A stretch of DNA of 64,000 nt from Euphrasia confusa (Eukaryota; Streptophyta; Magnoliopsida; Lamiales; Orobanchaceae): the NCBI GenBank assembly GCA_954870475.1, contig OX940951.1:49127679-49191678 (forward strand). Reading direction: 5' to 3'. Under the pieces are notes generated by a model. The model made no database searches and had not been told where the DNA came from. It saw nothing but the letters and a program-made list of their open reading frames with translations. Shown here piece after piece: positions 34,265 through 46,639 of this stretch (its first letter is position 1; each line of letters opens with the position of its first letter). Made by a program: the position numbers and the translations under genes.

Positions 34265-36127
34265 AGGTTGACAATAAAAATGACACCAACCATCTATGGG
34301 CCTTCATGAAAAACGGCCGTGAGATGTCAAGCCCAGTGCTCTGGAACTCTTGAAAGAGTTCATCGGCCACTTTTGACAGCAATGAGCTCGAAGGCTTCTG
34401 CAATCCTGTTTGAGAGATAATAAGCTCCGCATATTCTGCTGTAGAATGCAGCACCCACCGCTCGCTACACAAACATTATGCAAAAGACAATGCATATTAA
34501 TCTGCCTCAAAAATGATATAACAAGCATGAAGCATCAACACCAACCAAGCATTTGAACGTCCGGGTTTGCTGCTGTCACAATAAGCCCAACTCAGAACTT
34601 TCGAGTTCTTGAAAGAAAGTCCCTTTGTTGGAACCTGAACCATAAAAGAGCAAGAATGATAAACGAAGTGTCCAAATTGAAAAGTAAAAGTGTAAAACAA
34701 GTCCATGGGTAATCCCTTTGAAACTCAAACACGCATGTATGGATTCTAGTCATTTGGAAATCGGATAGCACTCTTTTGAACAGCACAGGGTGCCTGAAGA
34801 CACTTACTGAGGAAAGAGGCTGCTCGAAAGCCAACATAAGAGCAAAGCGTGGAAGAGATGGTATTTCATTTATTTGTAAGGCCATATCTGTAATTGAAGA
34901 CAGATCTACATAAACCAAGAACATGATCAAAAGAATTAGTAGCAGCACTGGTTGAACTAAAACATTTTATCTTTGTAACTCGGTCTCAATTTGACTTATC
35001 AATTATTCTCTTCGTTCGAAATTAATTGATAATTACCAATAGGTGGTGGTTTTCCAGTGACATTAGTAAACCTGGAGGAAAATGTGCTTTTGTCCGTTGC
35101 AACCACTCCCGTAAATTGGCCGACTTCCTTTCCATCTAAGCTTATCAAGGACCACATATCATCATCATCCAACCAATTCAACCTTCCAATACCAATCCCG
35201 AACCTCGATACTATACCTACAAACGTAAATGCATTAAGCAAAGTGCACTCATAACCAGAAACTATGAAACATAAAAACCAAATACCAATCCCGAACCTCG
35301 ATACTATACCTACAAACATAAATGCATTAAGCAAAGTGCACTCATAACCAGAAACTATGAAACATAAAAACCAAATACCTGGCTCGTCGCATAATGCTTT
35401 GCAGATAGAGTTCATTCCAGGGACACCAACATATCTCTTGTTTGATCCCTCCTAAAGTATTAGAGAATATAATTCTCCGGTAAGACAAAATAAACAATGT
35501 AACAGCTAAACAGAATTGAACATAATTTCTAAGAAAATCTATTATGAGTGATTAATTATGCTTGTTTTTTCATCAGATGGTAATTGTATATAATTTTTTC
35601 TAACCTCTTCAATGTTGATCAAGTTTTTGGAATTAAAATCAAATGAGCCGAACTTGTCTTTCCACTCAGAGACGAGACCTCTTGATTCCCAATCACTGAC
35701 TAGGGTTTGCACTTCTAAATTGCTCGCGCTCACAGAGAAATAAGGCGCGCCGTGGTCGAACAGTAGCTCTCTCCCATCGTCGGAACATTCTCTAAGATAA
35801 TAATTACGAGAAATAAATAAATGAAAACAATAACACAGTGACGAAATCGAGGTTGAAAAATACCTCCGCCGTGACATGCGTCCGCCGGGACCTCTGGCGG
35901 ACTCGAAAACGGTGACGGAAACTCCGGTCTTCGCTAGAAGTGACGCGCACACCGCTCCTGAAACTGAGAATACGAAACGCGGATTGATGATCGGAACAGA
36001 GGATTACTACGGATCGAGATTTATTTTTTTAGGGGATTTTTTTTTTGTTCAACAGGAAATTAAGATCAGAAAGGCAGTGCTTACTTCCGCTGCCAATGAC
36101 GGCGACCTTAGACGCGACTTTGGCCAT
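33972..36127 (-). CDS. FAD/NAD(P)-binding oxidoreductase, renalase-like
   Basis: Nine exons: 36085-36127, 35864-35963, 35605-35791, 35379-35451, 35037-35216, 34808-34887, 34546-34634, 34291-34464, 33972-34143; phases close to 365 residues. The N-terminus VAVIGSGISGAVCASLLA is a Rossmann GxGxxG dinucleotide-binding motif, followed by VFESARGPGGRMSRRR, the second FAD-contact motif of amine-oxidase/renalase-like flavoproteins. Further signatures are FDHGAPYFS and the C-terminal FAD motif LAICGDFCVKPSVEGAICSG. The substrate is unknown. The family counterpart I recall is At1g56000, slightly longer. Exon 4/5 carries a recent 93-bp tandem duplication that adds a possible 24-nt mini-exon. Intron 8 contains a very long A tract. 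The donors of exons 7 and 8 (GTTGGT) are weaker than the others, so those two junctions are least certain. Confidence 0.86.
34206..34263. repeat. Uninterrupted poly-A tract of nearly 60 bp
   Basis: A run of about 57 A residues on the plus strand (poly-T in the transcript of the minus-strand FAD gene), inside its intron 8, about 60 bp upstream of the acceptor. A T tract at this place could act as a strong polypyrimidine tract. Length is likely unreliable. Confidence 0.9.
35188..35373. repeat. 93-bp tandem duplication spanning an intron and part of exon 5 of the FAD gene
   Basis: Copy A is 35188-35280 and copy B is 35281-35373, with one difference (ACGTAAAT versus ACATAAAT). Each copy contains a complete 69-bp intron and the first 24 bases of exon 5, so copy B supplies an extra acceptor, 24-nt exon piece (35286-35309) and donor. 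Confidence 0.95.
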
Positions 36128-37033
36128 GGCGGCGCCGGTGATTTCGAATTTCTTCTTCCTGGGTTCAGATTGTGTGAAATTGCTATTATTGAACGTGAAA
36201 TTGTAGTAGTAACATTTTCCCAAAGGAGACGTGGAGATTATTATAACCAAGTACTACATTACTAAATCACTAGAATTTTTACTATTTATGAAATTTAATT
36301 CATTTTGTTCAAACAATTTCGATCCAACTCAATTACTGGAGTACAACTTTCTGATGAGCATCATTTGCTTCGTTTAGGTAAACTCTATAATCTATATCAA
36401 CATTTTTAGTTCAATGTTGCACCTTGGACTTAAATCTACTGTGACAGCTACTTAAATTCAATTGAAAGTTTTCAACCCGTGAAATCTAAAATACAGTACA
36501 TACCATAAATTTAAATTATAAATGAACCATTTTAGATTAGATTTTTTTTATAGAGCGATCATTTTAATACAACATATTTTGAATTTGGCATTTTTACTAC
36601 TACTATACTATGTTAATTTAGACTAGCAGCAGTAGAATTCAAATGTGAAACATGATCACGTTATTTATCTAGCGTTGGTCGTTTGGTGTGGCGAAGGTTG
36701 ACTTTTACTCGCCGAATACTTTTAATCATAACACTTAAATACTCATTCTCCTGATTAAAGTCAATAGTCAAAACTAATGAATTCTCCAGACTTTTTGGGT
36801 AATAATAATAATAATAAAAGATATGGCAATCAAACCTCAATATGATATGAAAAAGTATTGAACGTGTGTGCAAGTGTGAAAGTCTGATAAGAAATTTTGG
36901 CATGTCTTGATTGACTTTTTCCAAGACATTTGGGGTACTACTAGTGTATTTCTCTCGAATCAAATTCCATATCTGGTTTCAGGTGCTCTTCTTCCTTCAT
37001 CGTCTCATCTGGGCTGTATACAAAAGTACAAGT
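36128..37033. other. Divergent upstream region of the FAD gene and the kinase
   Basis: About 900 bp between divergent starts. A TTTCAG acceptor-like site at about 36978-36983 before the kinase start suggests a 5' UTR intron. A short AAT microsatellite lies at about 36801-36816. No gene is seen. Confidence 0.45.
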
Positions 37034-38631
37034 ATGACTTGGCTTTCTTTCGTTTGCGGTAGATCGTCACCAACTACACACTCCGACTACTCCGACCAGG
37101 CTGCAGGTACTTAATCAATAATCTCTACATTATATTTCCGCTTTTCCAATTTCTTTTGTTTATGAATAATTGAATGTATAGAGCTATCGGGAGCGGAGGG
37201 CGTTAAGTTTTACACCTACAAGGAGCTGATAATCGCGACAGACGACTTTAGCCTCGCCAATAAAATCGGCGAGGGAGGTTTCGGCTCCGTTTACAAGGTA
37301 AATGAAACGAAGCTTAGTTTTAGTTTTTTCGTACTTGTAAACCGACGAGTTAGGTAATTAATTAATCATGATGATCGAGCAGGGAAAACTCAAGAATGGA
37401 CAGATGGCGGCGGTTAAGGTTCTCTCTTCCGTGTCAAGACAAGGCGTGCGCGAGTTCCTCACGGAGATTCAGGTGATCTCGGCCGCCAGCCACGAGAACT
37501 TAGTGAAGCTCTACGGTTGCTGCGTGGAAGGAAACCAGAGAATCCTCGTCTACAATTACCTCGAGAACAACAGCCTAGCTGCAACACTCATCGGTGGAAA
37601 AAACAACAACATTCACTTCAACTGGCGAACACGGACTAAGATCTGCATCGGGGTCGCGAGGGGACTCGCCTACCTTCACGAGGAGGTGAGGCCGCACATT
37701 ATCCACAGAGACATCAAGGCCAGCAATATTCTTCTTGACCAAGATTTGAACCCTAGAATATCGGATTTCGGCCTGGCCAAGCTCATGCCGTCAAACACGA
37801 CTCATGTCACTACCCGCGTGGCCGGAACTATGTAAGGAATCCGAGCAAATTGTTTTTCATCTGATAGTTGGTATTGGAGAATATATTCGACTCACTAATA
37901 TAGTAAATGCCAAGTTGCCCAATTTCCAGTTCGAACTGTTAGATGATGCAGCTTCGAATATAAACTTTTCTAACAGTTTGAGCTGTTTTTTTTGTTGCAG
38001 AGGTTACTTGGCGCCGGAATACGCGATAAGAGGCCAGGTGACACGAAAGGCGGATATTTACAGTTTCGGCGTTCTTATGATTGAAATAGTATGCGGGAGA
38101 TGCAATACCAATACTCGGTTACCCATAGACGAACACTATATCCTCGAACGGGTATGCACTTCAATTCAATAGAAACCGCGCCTCCACGGCTCAACACTAC
38201 TCTTACAGCTAATTAATTAGTTGATTGGTTTAATTTTATTGTTGCAGGCATGGAAATTTTACGAGCGAAAGGAGCTAGCGGCACTCGTGGACAAGTCGCT
38301 GAACGGAGATTTCGACCACGAAGAGGCTTGCAGATTCTTGAAGATTGGCCTTTTATGCACTCAAGACTCTGCCAAGCTTCGGCCCTCGATGTCAACCGTC
38401 GTGCAAATGCTTGAGGGTACCAAGGATGCTGATGAGATGAATGAGATAACGAAACCAGGTTTGATCTCCGATTTCATGGATTTGAAGACTAGAAGCGATT
38501 CAAAACCAAAGCCGGGCGTAGACCGTGCATGTACGAATTATGACTCTTCTGGGTCCGACACGTTAATGGAGAACACGACGTTGACTTTAGCGCCCTCCGA
38601 TGAGGACAGTACTACGTTTTCCCCGCGGTAG
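37034..38631 (+). CDS. Receptor-like cytoplasmic Ser/Thr kinase, CRPK1-like
   Basis: Five exons: 37034-37106, 37182-37297, 37383-37831, 38001-38151, 38248-38631; phases close to 390 residues. There is no signal peptide or transmembrane segment, so it is a receptor-like cytoplasmic kinase. The kinase domain runs from about residue 47 to 330: GEGGFGSVY (54-62), catalytic Lys in AAVKV (K75), HRDIKASN (171-178), DFG (191-193), GYLAPEYA and a final LLCTQDS..RPSM block. The tail has PGLISDFMDLK and a Ser/Thr-rich C-terminus. The match to Arabidopsis CRPK1 (At1g16670) is strong over the whole length, including EFLTEI, LVKLYGCCVEGN and EEACR.LKIGLLCTQDS. CRPK1 is a plasma-membrane kinase that phosphorylates 14-3-3 proteins in the cold. 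The first Met is inside an exon that extends upstream, so the start is moderately certain. Confidence 0.9.
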
Positions 38632-39884
38632 GATCGGAGAGCATGATCTGAGGGAATGAGGTGTTGCCTGTGTATATAGGATAAACTATGTATTGGTCTA
38701 TCTCTCCCTGAACTAAGTAAGTTGTATTAGATTTGTCTAAATAGATTTGTGCAAGGATTTAATATGGATGAGACATTATTTGATGTAAGACAGAATTCAG
38801 GCCGGGAATGGGTGGCACATACAATTGCCTCAAAAACATGTTGCAAAATCAGGGTAAATGTTTTATAACACATACTGTGATTTGGATTCCTGAATTAAGA
38901 TTATTTCGATTGTGTAATTGATGACAATATATACTCCGTATACATTAAATAAACGAGATCCAAATACAACACTACATAATTCATCAATCTGGCTTTGGAT
39001 CGACTATCATCAGCAGAGCACTCCATACATTTATTAATTCTCTTCAGATGCATGCTAACAATTTACTACTACATACTTCACTAAGTAGTGAATGCCTCAC
39101 CTTTAATGTGTATTCAAAATAATATTCCCAACACTAGACTACACATGCATACACAATATGTTTTCAATAAGTTCTCAAACTAATTAATGACTCGTCGTAC
39201 AATTCATCCGTCTTCCTCTCTCACCTTCAAAACTCTTTCTTCATGAGAGTACACGTACCCTTTCAAAATACAAAGAGGGTAAGATATTTATTTAAAAACC
39301 AAGAAAGTACAGAGAGATTTTTTATGTCTATCAGAAGTATTTATGTATCTCGCACGAATTCAAATCGGACGTAACTAGCTAGAATGTATTCGTCGCAATA
39401 ATCCTTAAACCAAATCGGCATCGATCACTAATTAATTGATCTTATCTTAATTATTCCCTAATCTATAAGAATCGTCCATTAGTTTGATCCTTGTTCTTTG
39501 GTACTAGATGAAAAACAATACTAATACTCTTATTATTTCGTTTTTTTATGTCAACCACAAAATCTCTTCAGATCCCTATTTAATAAAACAAAAATCACCC
39601 AAATATTCCACGAGTCTAATCCTTATCCCACTAATCACCCCGAAATCAATCAGAAAAAAGAAGTTGTCAAAGATTGCAAGCGGTAAATAAATTACATAGT
39701 CAAATTAATACACAAGGACGAATTCTCCAAATGTTCCGCAAATCACTAGAACATGCATGCTAATAGCAACACATAAATTAATGACTGATAAGTAACATGT
39801 GATGTAATGATAAATACTATATGCGCTATAACATTACATGCATTAATTATTTCATCCTAAGAGCATTCAAGACTTGTTCTTTTG

Positions 39885-40195
39885 GATTTAATTTCATTTC
39901 ATTTCAGTTTAGTTTCGCTTCAGTTCAGTCCAAATCGCTTCAGTTCAGCTTCGATTAAGTTCGTTTCAAAATAAATTAAAATAAAATAAATAAAAAATAA
40001 TTTGAATCAATAATTTTTAGTATACAATCTAGTTAGTACCACAATATTATTAATATTTTTTTAAAAAATATTTAATGATTTATAATAATTGTTATTATTT
40101 TTATAAAAAATCAGTTCGTTCAGTTTAGATCAAATCGTTTCAGTTCAGTTCAGTTCAGATCAGATCGTTTCAGTTCAGTTCAGTTTAGTTCCTAA
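39885..40195. repeat. Low-complexity region of TTCAGTTCAG/CAAATCGTTTCAG words
   Basis: Two clusters of the degenerate pentamer TTCAG with CAAATCG(C/T)TTCAG words, at about 39890-39970 and 40108-40195, flank an AT-rich core. The clusters are in direct, not inverted, orientation, so it is not a plain TIR element. It may be a degraded MITE family with subterminal repeats. Confidence 0.55.
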
Positions 40196-41460
40196 ATGGT
40201 AGATATAATTCCTATATTGGGATATGTACAATTCATATATGACGTGAAATTGTACATATATAAATACACTAATGGGGATAGAGGTATAATTTAGGATAAA
40301 TATCAAAGTTAGACACTATATATAAATTGCTTCGTGTCTTATTTTATGGGTCTTATTACAGGTATAAAGTTGAATAATTGTACTTTTAATTATTGTGATA
40401 TTGAGGTACACATTGATAGGTACAAATGATGTATAATGTGTCACTAAATTGTACTTATATTTAGATACACTGTTGAAAATGCTCTAATTATGTCCAAATA
40501 ATACAACTATTACCTCTTCATGATGGCCTAAAAGTTTGAATATGCACATCATTGCATTGTATATATGTATATATACACTTTGACTTTATTGTCATAAAAA
40601 ATAATTAATTACTATTATATCTTTAGCCTTTAGGGATTCATATAATATTTTTAAGTTATATACATAATATTGTATTTGTATAGATGAAAAATAAAGTAAT
40701 AAACTGAAATATTGTATTATTAAAAAAAACATTGGCCCAATTGTTTAGACAGTAATAGTATGCTTAGACAGTAATATCAATTGTAAGGGGGTTTGATAGC
40801 CTCTTTGTCTAATAGTAATAAATTATTGTACACAATTATTTGAGTAGGAATTTAAATACTGAATAGCGCCTATATATCAATTCAATATGTCATTATTAAA
40901 TAATTAAGTACACCACTCGTTTTAAAATAATCAAAACTAAAATAATTATGGAGTATTTATAATTTTTTTAAGATCAATGTGATTACTGTTGTAACACGAT
41001 TTAAAAATAAAAGTCTGAATACTTATATTAGTTGCAGAAATTGTATAATTTAATTTAATTTAATTAGGTGGGTGCATATATCATATACTCATGTAATAGT
41101 AATTGATTTAAAAGTAATGTGCCGTTGCTGCCCCCACATTCAACACAAATGCTGGTTTTATGGAGGACAGAAAAGTAATTCACGCTATAAATTTTATTTT
41201 CAAAATAAATAAACACAGAGATTAAATTACTTGCCCGTTACCAAAATACTTAGTAATGGAGAATTGATGAAGGAATGAATGAATAAACTGTCCCCACATC
41301 AGTCAACCTTTTTCCCATCCAGATGGCAGCATCTCATTGGCCAGTCAAACTTAGTTAAAATTCCCGAAAAGGCCCTACGCGCGGGGATTAGAGAATCATT
41401 TATAGAAAAAAAAGCGAGTCCTCATTTCAAAGCGTTGCTCAATAATTGCCTTTTACTCGC

Positions 41461-41504
41461 AATAATAACAACAACAACAATAATAATAATAATAATAATA
41501 ATTA
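41461..41504. repeat. (AAC)n/(AAT)n microsatellite
   Basis: Trinucleotide run AACAACAAC followed by nine or so AAT units. Similar AAT or TTA runs occur at about 53502-53528 and 58230-58263. Confidence 0.85.
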
Positions 41505-42405
41505 TTGTATATATTTCCAAAAAGATCCAAAACAATGCCGTAATTAACCGACAAACCCAAACGTTTTTCCATTGCTGGTTTTTGGTTTTTGTTAAATTCA
41601 ATTTCGTACTTTCCATTTTTGTTTCCGTTTAAATCTTATCAGCGACCCTGCTAACTGCTGAACTAATTCTAGAGAGAGAGAGTAGAAATAGGAAAAACGA
41701 AGGTGAGGTGATTCTGATTTTACTCCAGCTGATTTATTTATTTCGATTTTTTTTTTGTTTGGTTCTTCAATAGAAAAACATAATTAAATTTAGCAGAGAT
41801 TGATCGGAGTAGAGTCGGAGAAAGGGCGTTTCGAGATTCAGGTACCAATAATTTGATTAATGATTTTTAAGTTTCGTGTTTGATTTTTAGTATTTTTTTT
41901 TTTGTGAAAAAATGGGTTTTTAAATTTCCCCCAAATATCATTTTTTTTGTTTAGAATTTTCCTCTTTGTTAAGATCATGTTTTCATGTATATTTAGTGGG
42001 CCTGCTAGTTGCAATAATGATGATCATTACCTGAGCTGGAAATATATACACACATATATATATACATATATTGATTTTATATGAAGTAGGAATAAAAGTA
42101 TATGCTGATAGACATTTGAAAAATATCTGCATTTGTTGATATAATCTCATCTGGTATCAGCTTCCTTTCTGTTTTTCGAATAATTAAAATTTGATAGTGT
42201 ATGGTAATTGTTTATTCTTTTTTTTTGTGCTTGGGGGTCATTTGTGTAATCAATCATCTCTAAATGTGATCGGATAAACTTGAACCGAAACTGCACGGGA
42301 GCAAAGATTTATTTTTTTCTTCGTGTACCATCTATCAGGTTTTCGGCTCTTTGATCTAGTGTGTTGTTTCAAGTGGGCCTAACAAAAGGAAAGAGAAGGA
42401 GCCCC

Positions 42406-45400
42406 ATGGGTGGTTTTGATGATCATGTTGCTATTATGGGAGATTGGATGCCTCCGAGCCCAAGCCCGCGGGCCTTTTTTTCATCAGTAAGCAACGACGA
42501 CACACTCATACGGTCATACACAAACTCTGTTATTGAAAATGAAAGCTGCCACTATATTCAAGGGCCCGAAGAACACGATTTTCATACGGAAGATAGCACA
42601 CACCTCGATGAACCTAAAATGGGCTCACGCAGAGGCCTTATGGAAAGAAGGGCAGCCAGGGCCGGTTTTAATGCTCCGAGGTTGAATACGGAAAACATTA
42701 GACATGGCGATATTTCTAAGGGCCAAGGAGTTCGGTCTCCGTATTTGACAATTCCACCCGGGCTTAGCCCGACTACGTTGCTGGATTCTCCGGTTTTCCT
42801 CACTAATTCGCTGGTGAGCACTTTTAAATTGAGTATAGAACTTAAAAGATCATTATTAAGATTCCTTGTTAATGAGAAAAAAAAGGTAAGACTTTCAGTA
42901 AGATTTTTTATTTTCTTGATCAAATGATATGTTGCTTGGGGATTGTGATTAGGGAGAATTTCAATAAGTACCCATAAAGTATAGTCTAATACTCTAATTA
43001 AAAAAAAAGGGAAAAAGTAAAATAATAACACACCATTTATAAATTTATAATTACACCCTCTTATGGTTTTTAATTACTCTTTTTATTAACCATTGTGATA
43101 ATTATGAACACTGTTGTATGTTGAATCTTTTTTTTAGGGGATAAGCTATGACGAGTTAAATTTGAACTAATTCATAACTGTAGTTTTAAAACCAGGTGAT
43201 ATTTTGTGAAGCAGGTGTTATATTTTTAAATGGGCGGTTGATGATATATGTGCTCTTCTCTAATGTAAATCAATTATGGTTTCTGTTTAGGCTCAGCCAT
43301 CTCCCACAACTGGGAAATTTTTATTCGGCCCAAGTTTTAACAATAGAAACTCTACATTGATGATGGATGACCGTAATAAATTCAAGGATAATACCTTTGA
43401 AGATGCTACATCATTTGTATTCAAGCCCATTCCGGATTCTGGATCAACCCATGATTTTAATCCGAAAAATGAAGTAAACTATTTTCTCTCTCTCTATATA
43501 TATATACATATATTTAAAGTGCTCTCTATCTTTGCATGTTAAAATCCATTATTGTAAAAGTTTAGCTTGATTGCCAACAGAAAAAGAACAACTAAAAAAT
43601 CTTTCAGAATTACATAAATGTCCCTCACATTTGTTTCTCTTTTTTCAAACGCACCCTCAATACTGTCAAATTTCACCCCTTTCTATATCAATTCATACTT
43701 TCTAGTCTTTCTAAAAAAGGGCTACTATGTATATTTGACATTAAGCACACTTCTTTGTAATTTATTGTAGAATACATTTACTCTCTCAATTTACCAGGTA
43801 CAGGCTTCCGGTTTTGCTCCTCAGCCTTTTCCTAGTTTTGGCATTTCCATTAATTCAGACACTTCATGTCTTCATCAAGGTATAGACCAATCTAAAACCC
43901 AAACCTTGGATCCAAAGGCTGAAAACTCTCCGTCTTTTGATGAGCCTCGCGAGGATGACTTGGATCAAAAGAGTAGTGGCCAAGTCGAGGAGGATGGCTA
44001 TAACTGGAGAAAGTATGGTCAGAAACAGGTAAAAGGTAGTGAGTACCCCCGGAGCTACTACAAGTGCACACATCCCAATTGTCTCGTCAAGAAGAAAGTT
44101 GAACGGTCCTACGAGGGCCATATCACAGAAATCATTTACAAGGGGGCCCACAACCACTCAAAACCACTTCCCAGCCAAAGGTCCTCGCCGTCGCTGCTCG
44201 GACCCCCAAATGGGCCTTGTGAAATGCTGCCGTCACTCGAGCCCGAACGAATGGAGATGAGTGGTGATGGAAATGTTGTTTGGCCAGCTCAAGAATACAG
44301 TGGTAATGGTGGTGGGTCCCGATATGAGTCAGGGGATGTTGTTGAGGGTTCTTGTACTTTTTCAAATGACGGGGATGGTGATGGTGATGATGATCGTGTG
44401 ACACATGCAAGTGTGTCAGCGGGTTACGATGGGGAAGGAGATGAATCCGAGTCTAAGAGAAGGTTTCCTTTTTTTATTATTATATTATTACATTTGGGTT
44501 TTGATACTCTATTTTTGGTCTTGTTGGTTAATTTGAAGATAAATGTATTTATTTTTATTATTAATTATTATAGGAGAACTGAGATATATGCTTCGGAGAT
44601 TACTGGGGCTACAAGAGCCATAAGGGAGCCAAGAGTTGTGGTCCAAACGACTAGTGAGGTGGATATCCTTGATGATGGGTACCGCTGGCGCAAGTATGGC
44701 CAAAAAGTTGTCAAAGGAAATCCCAATCCGAGGTCAAATTTTTGGTTCATTTGTTACTCATTTCATTAGCATTATGACTTAAAAAAAATCTTGATCAAAT
44801 GGATAAAAGCAAGTTAGGGATGGCCTAACTACACAAAATATTTCATAACTGCAAATATCCCATTGAGATATTTGTTTATTTTTTACATAATGCACCCTCT
44901 TGAGATGGCGACTTGCATAGAAATTAGAAGAGATACTTGAAAAAAAATCACCGAGGCTTGACGTATCTATGAAAATACCCAGCTAACTTTCAAAATTACG
45001 AAAAGTAATATGAAGGGGCTAACTGGAACATATTTGTAAATATGAAGGGGATGCTTTGATTGTTTTGTTTTGAAGGGGTAAGCAAATTATTTTTGCAGGG
45101 GTATATTTGTAATTTTTGAAGTTAGATGTTTCTTGGAATTATGTCAAACTTCTAGGTATTTTTTTCATTGGACCCTTGTATAAATAAAAACTTCTAGGCT
45201 TTATAATTTCAGAGATGGCAGATTGTTTTTACAATCAAGCTAATCTTCATGAATAGTTTTGTAATCATCCCTAAAAGCTCAAGACATTGAGTGATCTTTT
45301 CGGCTAATCTGATGCAGGAGTTACTACAAGTGCACGAGCCCGGGCTGCAATGTCCGTAAACACGTGGAGAGGGCCTCCCATGACCTAAAGTCGGTGATAA

Positions 45401-45870
45401 CTACGTATGAGGGCAAGCACAACCATGATGTTCCTGTGGCCCGCAATAGCAGCCACGGTCATCACAGTGGCCCAAACACACTTACAGCCCTACAAGCTTC
45501 GGCTGCAAATCACATGCATAGGCCTGATCCTTCTTCTTCCCAAATGCACAGCAGTTTGGGCCGCTTCAACAGGCATTCACTGGGCTCATATGGTCTCCAG
45601 GCCCGTGGGCCAGGTCGTGGTTTTGGGTTTGGGTTGAATCAGCCTAGCTTCAATCTGGGGTTGGCTGGTTTTGGACATAATCAAGGGAAGTTTCCTGCCA
45701 TGCAGGTTCATCCATATTTAGGGCAACGTCAAATTCAACCCGTCGATGATAATATGGCATTTGTTCTGCCAAAACCGGAGCCTAAAATGGAGCCTGTGAT
45801 GGATTCTACAGATGGGTCCTCGGTTTATCAGCAGCTTATGAGTCGATTGCCGCTTGGGCCGAATGTGTAA
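42406..45870 (+). CDS. WRKY2: Group I WRKY transcription factor, WRKY2-like
   Basis: Five exons: 42406-42813, 43291-43473, 43798-44462, 44574-44732, 45318-45870; phases close to 655 residues. The first ATG in the coding frame, at 42406, gives MGGFDDHVAIMGDWMPPSPS, matching the WRKY2 N-terminus. There are two WRKY domains: WRKYGQK at 267-273 with zinc ligands C287, C292, H315, H317, and WRKYGQK at 457-463 with a CX4C..HXH finger after NPRSYYKC. The second is interrupted by the conserved intron in the Arg codon before SYYKC. SP-rich motifs (PPSPSPRAFFSS, LSPTTLLDSPVFL) are the MAP-kinase target clusters of the group, and RAARAGFNAPRLNTENIR is a family signature. WRKY2 and WRKY34 act in pollen, seed dormancy and zygote polarity in Arabidopsis. 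The protein binds W-box DNA in the nucleus. Confidence 0.94.
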
Positions 45871-46639
45871 ATTTATGGTGATTTTTTGCCCTTGTTTGCT
45901 CAAGAAATTTAGGCATACATACAGGACTAAAGTGGAATTGCTGTTTATGGTTTCATTTATTTAATTTCTTTTGGGAACAAAGATCTGGTCCTCCACTAAT
46001 TTAATCCACAGTTTGTCAAGAAAAATCAGATTTTAAGTTTTCTTTCCCTGAATATTCCCACCACAATATTTCATTTTATATTGAAACATATAATCAAATA
46101 TTTTATAATATATTCTAAAATGGTGAAAAATAATACTTAAATTGTAACTATTTTAATAATTACTGGGTAAAAGAGTATTGCTTTTATTGGTCTGGCCTGT
46201 AATACAAAACCTGTAAAACTAAAATGCAAATGCATCATCATAAATGTGGTATTTGCCAAAAGAGTATTGCTTTTATTGGTCTGGCCTGTAATACAAAACC
46301 TGTAAAACTAAAATGCAAATGCATCGTCATAAATGTGGTATTTGCCAAAAACCCTTTACGTATAGCCATTTCTCCCTAATAACAAGCTTCTACATTTGTT
46401 CGAGTTTTTCTCGATGCCAGAAATTATAATATACAAGAGCATGCTGCCGGTAAGTGTTGTGATTTATCAATCATCGCGATACATTCATCGTCGAAAGCAA
46501 AATCGAATATATAATAAGCAAAGATCCGTAACTCACTTATGAAAGTGAAATCCCAGGCCAAAACTGATTTTGGTTCCATTTGCTTCACAGCACAGGTACG
46601 TTGGGATATGGTTGAACTCCGGTTATTAATGGTGACATG
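45871..46639. other. Convergent 3' regions of WRKY and CLC genes, with an 89-bp duplication
   Basis: Contains the WRKY 3' UTR, the tandem duplication listed separately, and the 3' UTR side of the minus-strand CLC gene. Confidence 0.5.
46169..46346. repeat. 89-bp tandem duplication
   Basis: The unit with GAGTATTGCTTTTATTGG and ends ATGTGGTATTTGCC occurs twice, at about 46169 and 46258, differing at one position (GCATCATC versus GCATCGTC). Confidence 0.95.

Larger units (their letters stand above)
38632..42405. other. Gene-free region upstream of the WRKY gene
   Basis: A/T-rich. It contains the TTCAGTTCAG repeat region (39885-40195), an AAC/AAT microsatellite (about 41461-41504) and the 5' UTR side of the WRKY gene with a probable UTR intron (an AGGT junction near 41840). 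No intact frame of note; the short frames here have no recognisable content. Confidence 0.5.

Noticed and set aside
36128..36250. N-terminal extension of the FAD protein from an upstream ATG
   Set aside because: The extension is A/T-driven (IIIST, NCYYYN-like) and does not resemble a transit peptide; family members begin just before the VAVIGSG motif.
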